Assembly: GCA_903871875.1 (NCBI GenBank)
Contig: CAIQIR010000068.1
Location: 1 to 64,000 of the forward strand
Source: an uncultured Schlesneria sp.
Lineage (GTDB): Bacteria > Planctomycetota > Planctomycetia > Planctomycetales > Planctomycetaceae
Length of the DNA: 64,000 bases
Direction: 5' to 3'
Below, piece after piece: positions 59,084 to 64,000 of this stretch (positions within the stretch are counted from its first letter, which is position 1; every line of letters starts with the position of its first letter). Made by a program: the position numbers and the translations under genes. The notes beneath the pieces are model-generated. The model ran no database searches. It was given only the letters and a program-made list of their open reading frames with translations, and was not told the DNA's origin.

Positions 59084-59084
59084 T

Positions 59085-59975
59085 TCAGACGCGGAACCGT
59101 TTTCGCTCGAGCGTGACTTCGTTTCCGGTTGCGTTGTAGGTGACCGAATCCATAAAGGCCCGCATCAACATCACGCCACGCCCGAACGGACGCGCTAAGT
59201 TCTCGGGATCGGTGGGATCCGGCAGCATCAAGGGGTCAAACCCTTTGCCATCATCTCGGATCGTGATCTTGGCTTCTTCGGCTGTCATCCAGATTCGAAC
59301 TTGAATCCGGCGATCGATCCACGGCGAGGAAATTCGTCGTTCATCGGCCAATGCGTAAAAGGCCTGATGATCTTGTTCTTTCAATTCGGAACTGACTTCC
59401 AGATTGCCATGATACATGGCGTTCAACAACGCCTCTTCCATAGCTGTCCCCGTCCGCATTCGGTCTGTTCGATCCAATCCCCAAGAATCGGCGAGCAGCG
59501 ATTGCAGGTGTCGTGACATGGCCATCAACAGATTGACGTCGTTTTCCAAAATGTACGTTTCAATGCGTTCATTTAACCGATTCATCAACTCTGAACGTTT
59601 TCGATTTTCCTGCATCGCCGCCAGGACTCGTTGCACCGTGTCGATCATCATTGTCGACAGCGAGCGTTTAGGGACATAGCTGGACGCTCCGGCTTGGAGC
59701 GCTTCGACGGCGATTTCTTCGCTGCCTTTGGATGTCATCAGGATGACAGGGATATGGCTATGATTTTTACGAACTTCGGCGATCAGTTCCAATCCGTTCA
59801 TCTCGGGCATTTGCAGGTCGGTCACGATCACGTCGGGGGCCGACTCTTTAATGATCGCGAGTGCCGCTTTTCCGTCCGGCGCCTGGATCACTTCCCAGTC
59901 GGTGTCGTTCGACAACAATCCCGCCGCGTAGATTCTGTCGACGGTCGAGTCGTCGACCACGAGAATGGTCGTCAT
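59085..59975 (-). CDS. Response regulator fused to a HATPase (RsbW-like) domain
   Basis: 296 residues from the ATG at 59975. A receiver domain (about 1-120) has the phosphorylation aspartate D53 in VTDLQMPEMNG, with conserved threonine and lysine in MTSKG and YVPKRS. A helical linker (about 120-165) is followed by a GHKL ATPase domain with the N box EEALLNAMYHG, G1 DDGKGFDP and G2 FGRGVMLMRA. It lacks the histidine-phosphorylation domain of a histidine kinase and looks more like an anti-sigma serine kinase of the RsbW class. The frame upstream of the ATG is non-coding-like. It is transcribed alone. Confidence 0.9.
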   Translation of the reverse strand: MTTILVVDDSTVDRIYAAGLLSNDTDWEVIQAPDGKAALAIIKESAPDVIVTDLQMPEMNGLELIAEVRKNHSHIPVILMTSKGSEEIAVEALQAGASSYVPKRSLSTMMIDTVQRVLAAMQENRKRSELMNRLNERIETYILENDVNLLMAMSRHLQSLLADSWGLDRTDRMRTGTAMEEALLNAMYHGNLEVSSELKEQDHQAFYALADERRISSPWIDRRIQVRIWMTAEEAKITIRDDGKGFDPLMLPDPTDPENLARPFGRGVMLMRAFMDSVTYNATGNEVTLERKRFRV

Positions 59976-60338
59976 CGGGCTCTCTCGCAAAATAACGGAA
60001 GATAGCGAATCATCGTCTGTTTGCTCCCTGGGTGGCGCCTGTAAGCCTCTGTCCGACGCGTCTCGTCTCCGTGAATAAACCTCAGAGGATACGTTCCCAC
60101 CCCTACCGCGTGAAGTCAACCAGCCCGGTTCGGATCGGGATCCGCCGTCGACCGTTCCAAAGTCAGGCAAAAAACCAAGTGAGATTCGCGGTTTACCCGT
60201 CATCCGATGAGGATGAATTGCGATCTTCCACGGACTGAGTTGTTCTTGGATCGGTCGTCGGCAACAATCATCCATTGTACCTTTCTTCCGCAGTACAAAG
60301 TGATCTGGATTTGTTTCCTTAAATCGGGATTGTGTGAT
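59976..60338. other. Intergenic region between divergent genes
   Basis: The promoters of the response regulator and the aldolase should lie here. I found no clear sigma-70 pair or hairpin. A plus-strand frame upstream of the aldolase start is open but lacks a ribosome-binding site. Confidence 0.35.
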
Positions 60339-61121
60339 ATGCCCACCTTAAAGCAGCGACTGGCGGCCGGTGAATTCGTTCGAATCTGTGGCGTCGGACG
60401 AATGCCTCATCACAACCTGATCCATATCATCGGAATGAGCGGAGGATTTCACGGTTTGTGGTTTGACTTGGAACATGTCGGTTTCAGCTCGCAGGAACTC
60501 GAAATCGCCACGATGGCGGCCCGCGAACACGGCATGGATACCTTTTGTCGGGTTGCTCCCACCGATTACGCTACCGTCACACGGTGCCTGGAAGCGGGAT
60601 CGAGTGGCGTGATGGCCGCCCAGATTTTCACCGCGGCTCAAGCCGAAGAATTCGTGCGGTGGTCTAAATTCGCTCCTCGCGGCTGGCGGGGCTTGAATAC
60701 CGGTGGCTGGGACGCGAAGTTCACGATGCAACCGGTCGTGGAGTTCACTCGCCGAGCCAACGAAGAGTCCTTCGTTGCAATTCAGATCGAAACGGTTTCG
60801 GCCGTCGAACAATGCGAAGCGATCGCGGCGATCGATGGAGTCGACGCATTATTTGTCGGGCCGTCGGATCTGAGCCAAAGCCTTGGAGTCACCGGTCAAT
60901 TCTTTCAGGAGAAATGTTTGGCCGCGATCGATAAAGTCTCGCAGGCATGCCGCAACGCAGGGAAGCCGTGGTCGGCCGTCACATTCAACCCGCAGCATGC
61001 CGAAATGCTGATCAGTAAAGGTTGCCGCATGCTGTCGCCGACGAACGACATTCGTTTGGCCGTGGCGGGGGTCAACGCGGTTAAGCAAGATTTTTCTGAG
61101 TTATTCGCCAAGAAAGTTTAA
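60339..61121 (+). CDS. HpcH/HpaI-family class II aldolase
   Basis: 260 residues from the ATG at 60339, where the TIM-barrel family begins (TLKQRLAAGEFVRICGVGR). Conserved parts include FDLEHVGFSSQEL, SSGVMAAQIFTAAQAEEFVRW (read in parts), QIETVSAVEQCEAIAAI and DALFVGPSDLSQSLGV. The family cleaves 2-oxo-3-deoxy sugar acids or 4-hydroxy-2-oxo acids with a divalent metal. The exact substrate is not readable. The ribosome-binding site is weak. It is the only gene on this strand until the DUF1501 gene. Confidence 0.9.
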   Translation: MPTLKQRLAAGEFVRICGVGRMPHHNLIHIIGMSGGFHGLWFDLEHVGFSSQELEIATMAAREHGMDTFCRVAPTDYATVTRCLEAGSSGVMAAQIFTAAQAEEFVRWSKFAPRGWRGLNTGGWDAKFTMQPVVEFTRRANEESFVAIQIETVSAVEQCEAIAAIDGVDALFVGPSDLSQSLGVTGQFFQEKCLAAIDKVSQACRNAGKPWSAVTFNPQHAEMLISKGCRMLSPTNDIRLAVAGVNAVKQDFSELFAKKV

Positions 61122-61386
61122 TTCGGGGTCGAAGACTTTCTCCCAACATTTCGTGAGGAAGGTCTTTGTTTCGATTCGGCGATAAAAAGCCCGATTTCTT
61201 TTCGTCAGTTCAGCATACTTGCGGTGTCAGCTACGGTGGTCAGACGCGAAGGATGGCGGATGTCATCTGATCGGACATTTGTCGTTACAATCCGCCGTTG
61301 CCTTGATATCCTTGAGCAGCCGGAATGAAGTCCTTCGAGACAACCGTGAGCGCACGAGGTTTGTAGCCATCGAACGTGGATTGGAC

Positions 61387-62802
61387 ATGCTTAACGCTTC
61401 CATACCGCTGTCGCGTCGAACCTGCCTCCAGGCGGGCGGTCTGTCGGCTCTCGGTTTGTCGCTCCCGCAGTTGATGTCCGCGAAAGCGTTTGCAAGAACG
61501 GAAAATGGCGCATCGTCGCTTGCGAGTCGCGGAACGGCGCGCTCGTGCATTCTGTTGTACATGCTGGGCGGGGCACCGCAGCAAGAGACATTCGATATGA
61601 AGCCGGAAGCGCCTGGCAGCGCTCGAAGTTTGTTTCCCTCTATCGCGACAAACGTCCCCGGAATTGAGATCTGTGGTCTACTGCCCGAATTGGCTCGTCA
61701 GGCCGACCGGCTGGCCATCATCCGTTCGGTCTTTCATGGGGGCAATGCCCTGTTTCACGGTGCAGGGGTGCACTACAACCTGACTGGCTTCCCCAGCGTT
61801 CCGCGCGAGGGCGAACCGTTTCTTGATCGACGTGACTACCCTTCGATGGGAGCGGTGCTGAACCAACTGCGCGGCCCCCGCAATGGCTTGCCTGCGACTG
61901 TTCAATTGCCGATGTGGATCACCCAAGATGGCCCGGGACGCGAATGGGCCGGTCAAAATGCGGGATTTCTTGGTCGCAAATATGATCCACATGTGATGGA
62001 CTACGGTTACCTGAAGCTGAACGTCGACTTCAACCAGACGTCATCCTCTGCAGAATCCAGTCTGCCCGGGACCCTTCCGCCGGGATACACGTTAAATGAT
62101 GATCTGCGTGGGTTGAGACTGGGAAGTCGTTTGGATTTGCAGCGAGTTTTGGGGCGTCCTCAGATCGGTGAAGGGACGGCGCTTGTTCGTGATTGGGCGA
62201 AGCATCAGGCGCAAGCTTTGGATGTGCTGGGAGCTGCTTCAACCTGGAAATCGTTCTCGATTGAAGAGGAATCGCCCGCTCTACTCGCACGATATGGAGA
62301 CAACCGACTTGGGAGAAGTTGTCTGGTGGCTCGGCGATTGGTGGAGGCTGGGGTCTCGCTGGTCACCGTGATTTTTGGGGGCTGGGATACCCACTCACAC
62401 CACCTCGAGCATACTCGTGATCGCTTATTGCCGCCGTTGAATCTGGCGTTCAGTGCGTTGCTCGATGACTTGGCCGATCGAGGGCTTTTGGAAACGACCT
62501 TGGTTGCCTGGACGGGCGAGTTCGGTCGTACGCCCATGATTAACGGGAATAATCCGCCCGGCCGCGATCATTGGGCCAGCGTTTACAGCACGGTTTTGGC
62601 CGGTGGGGGTGTGCGTGGTGGCCAAGTTTACGGCAAAAGCGACAAGCTGGCCGCAGAGCCGGTAGACAATCCGGTTCCTGTCGCGGATTTTGTCGCGACA
62701 ATTTACCACGCCTTGGGATACGACGTGGATACGACCGTGGTCGACCCGTTCAACCGCCCTCACCATATTCTCGCGGGCCGACCGGTCTTGAGTCTGTTCT
62801 GA
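61387..62802 (+). CDS. DUF1501 protein
   Basis: 471 residues from the ATG at 61387. A Tat-like signal (SRRTCLQAGGLSALGLSLPQ) precedes the DUF1501 domain with GGAPQQETFDMKP, GEFGRTPMINGNNPPGRDHW and the C-terminal ending AGRPVLSLF. An earlier in-frame ATG at 61219 lacks a ribosome-binding site and disrupts the signal. Unlike the two other copies in the window it is not paired with a DUF1549/1553 gene. A small membrane protein gene follows 17 bp later. Confidence 0.93.
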   Translation: MLNASIPLSRRTCLQAGGLSALGLSLPQLMSAKAFARTENGASSLASRGTARSCILLYMLGGAPQQETFDMKPEAPGSARSLFPSIATNVPGIEICGLLPELARQADRLAIIRSVFHGGNALFHGAGVHYNLTGFPSVPREGEPFLDRRDYPSMGAVLNQLRGPRNGLPATVQLPMWITQDGPGREWAGQNAGFLGRKYDPHVMDYGYLKLNVDFNQTSSSAESSLPGTLPPGYTLNDDLRGLRLGSRLDLQRVLGRPQIGEGTALVRDWAKHQAQALDVLGAASTWKSFSIEEESPALLARYGDNRLGRSCLVARRLVEAGVSLVTVIFGGWDTHSHHLEHTRDRLLPPLNLAFSALLDDLADRGLLETTLVAWTGEFGRTPMINGNNPPGRDHWASVYSTVLAGGGVRGGQVYGKSDKLAAEPVDNPVPVADFVATIYHALGYDVDTTVVDPFNRPHHILAGRPVLSLF

Positions 62803-62819
62803 AAAATAGAGGTGGCGTC

Positions 62820-63083
62820 ATGGGAGACATCAAAGACAAGCGGTTGCTCTATGCGAAGGCAGGATTGTTCGTGTTTTTGGGAGTTTTCGCGACGGCTCTG
62901 ATCCTGATCGAGCATCCGCAACTGCGATTGGCGTTTCTGCTGGGAATCGCCATTTGGTCATTCAGTCGCGCGTACTATTTTGCTTTTTACGTGCTTCAAC
63001 ATTACGTTGATCCCAACTTCCGCTTTGCCGGCCTGACGTCGGTGGCCACGTATTTGTGGCGCGAGCGAAACCGCCGTCTCTGA
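62820..63083 (+). CDS. Small two-helix membrane protein
   Basis: 87 residues. The ATG at 62820 has AGAGG about 7 nt upstream and follows the DUF1501 stop by 17 bp. Two hydrophobic helices (AGLFVFLGVFATALILI and LAFLLGIAIWSFSRAYYFAFY) connect to a short basic end (WRERNRRL). No family is recognised. Its position in the DUF1501 transcript suggests a helper for that locus. Confidence 0.75.
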   Translation: MGDIKDKRLLYAKAGLFVFLGVFATALILIEHPQLRLAFLLGIAIWSFSRAYYFAFYVLQHYVDPNFRFAGLTSVATYLWRERNRRL

Positions 63084-63132
63084 ACGACGGTCAAGAACGC
63101 CGATTTCGTCGAAGAAACCAAGGAACATGTCC

Positions 63133-64000
63133 ATGCGATGCTGCTCTGTGCCGTTGATCGTCTTGACCGTTGTCGCGATCGCGATTGAGGTGGTTTCGCC
63201 ATGGTGTCTGACGGCGGCGGAAAATGTCGCCGAATCTGTGGGAAAACCTTTGATCTTGCACACGCGATCCCGTGTCGCGAAATCTCCTTCAGCCGCTGCC
63301 TCCGACGATACTGTCAAGAATGCAATCGTCGAATGGGCCCCCCAAAAAACAGCGTTGATCATTTGCGATATGTGGGATAATCATTGGTGTCGAGGTGCTG
63401 CCGAACGCGTGAAAGAACTGGCGGAACCGATGAACAAAGTTGTCCAAGAGGCAAGATGCCGGGGAGTGTTCATCATTCATGCTCCCAGCACCACCGTCGA
63501 TTTCTACAGAGACACACCGCAGCGTCAGCGGGCTCAATCAGCCAAAATGATGAAGACAACTGCTCCGCTCTCATCGGTCGAACGCTGGGGAACGGCTTGG
63601 TGTTATCCCGATCCAAAACGTGAAAGCGACTTACCGATCGACGACACAGACATGGGTTGTGACTGCGCGACGAAATGTGAAATCGTTCCTCCGTGGACGC
63701 GACAAATTGAAACCATTGAAATCGCAGCTCCGGATGCCATTACGGACAACGGTCAGGAAACGTTCAATTTGCTGGCCGAGCGTGGTATCGACAACGTGAT
63801 CATTATGGGCGTGCACCTGAATATGTGCGTTCTCGGTCGCCCCTTTGCGATCCGCCAATTGGTGTCGCAAGGAAAGAATGTCCTGCTGATTCGAGACATG
63901 ACAGACACGATGTATTGCTCGAAGATGAAGCCCTTCGTCAATCATTTTTCTGGAACGGACCTGGTCGTGTCGCACGTGGAAAGACATTGGTGCCCGACGA
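63133..64000 (+). CDS. Isochorismatase-family cysteine hydrolase, truncated at window end
   Basis: At least 289 residues from the ATG at 63133, with AGGA 8 nt upstream; the frame is still open at the last base, so the C terminus is missing. A signal-like segment (SVPLIVLTVVAIAIEVV) is followed by the family fold, ALIICDMWDNHWC with the catalytic Asp, and HLNMCVLGRPF with the nucleophilic Cys. The intervening 100 residues contain extra cysteines (GCDCATKC). It may be a secreted amidohydrolase; the substrate is unknown. A second ATG lies 6 bp upstream. Confidence 0.85.
   Translation, partial: MRCCSVPLIVLTVVAIAIEVVSPWCLTAAENVAESVGKPLILHTRSRVAKSPSAAASDDTVKNAIVEWAPQKTALIICDMWDNHWCRGAAERVKELAEPMNKVVQEARCRGVFIIHAPSTTVDFYRDTPQRQRAQSAKMMKTTAPLSSVERWGTAWCYPDPKRESDLPIDDTDMGCDCATKCEIVPPWTRQIETIEIAAPDAITDNGQETFNLLAERGIDNVIIMGVHLNMCVLGRPFAIRQLVSQGKNVLLIRDMTDTMYCSKMKPFVNHFSGTDLVVSHVERHWCPT

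Noticed and set aside
59976-60275. A 100-codon extension of the response-regulator fusion
   Set aside because: The receiver domain starts at 59975 in the normal way; the extension is basic, low-complexity and without a ribosome-binding site.

Overview
The window looks like a chromosomal segment of a planctomycete (phylum Planctomycetota, order Planctomycetales or close). The evidence is the set of gene families: three DUF1501 proteins, two DUF1549/DUF1553 proteins with CxxCH motifs (one with an N-terminal planctomycete cytochrome domain), a DUF1559 pseudopilin with an H-x9-DG motif, a squalene-cyclase-like repeat protein, a MoxR/DUF58/von Willebrand gene cluster, an M50-HlyD pair and a 10-loop EF-hand protein. 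The genus is not decidable from the sequence alone. I see no phage, insertion sequence, integrase or CRISPR array; the segment reads as ordinary core and lineage-specific chromosome.

Layout. 1-2640: a tRNA-Leu(GAG) with promoter and terminator, a gluzincin-type peptidase and a small conserved-looking protein. 2645-6176 (minus): sdhCAB succinate dehydrogenase/fumarate reductase with a five-helix cytochrome b. 6500-13066 (minus): a squalene-cyclase-like protein, a DUF1559 pseudopilin, a lipoprotein, and an ABC ATPase plus a large FtsX-type permease, very tightly packed. 13853-19438 (plus): a GntR/FCD regulator whose promoter contains a 22-bp perfect palindrome, then an RND pump and its membrane fusion protein. 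19603-26021: a coiled-coil protein, a cupin, Fe-alcohol dehydrogenase, MutM-like glycosylase, an ECF sigma/anti-sigma pair and a GYF_2 protein. 26065-30315 (minus): HrpA RNA helicase. 30652-46560 (plus): DUF1549/1553, DUF1501, EF-hand protein, then MoxR, DUF58, a secreted protein, two membrane von Willebrand proteins and a DUF4175-like protein between them. 46570-53617: an isoaspartyl peptidase/asparaginase, the HlyD and PqqD-like/M50/HlyD pair, then (minus) threonine dehydrogenase, a TRIC/UPF0126 channel-like protein and a TMEM175-like channel. 54010-64000: a second DUF1549/1553 plus DUF1501 pair, a class IV aminotransferase, a REC-HATPase fusion, an HpcH/HpaI aldolase, a third DUF1501 protein, a small membrane protein and a truncated isochorismatase-family hydrolase.

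How genes work together. sdhCAB forms one respiratory complex. The ABC ATPase and permease form one transporter, with the pseudopilin and lipoprotein translationally linked upstream. GntR, RND and the fusion protein look like a regulated efflux locus lacking its outer-membrane channel. MoxR with the DUF58 and von Willebrand proteins suggests an AAA+ chaperone acting on membrane metal-ion-dependent adhesion-site proteins. The M50-HlyD pair suggests export or processing of an unknown peptide. The most promising uncharacterised systems are the PqqD-like/M50/HlyD locus, the pseudopilin-ABC cluster, the MoxR cluster with its unknown secreted member, and the GntR promoter-operator.
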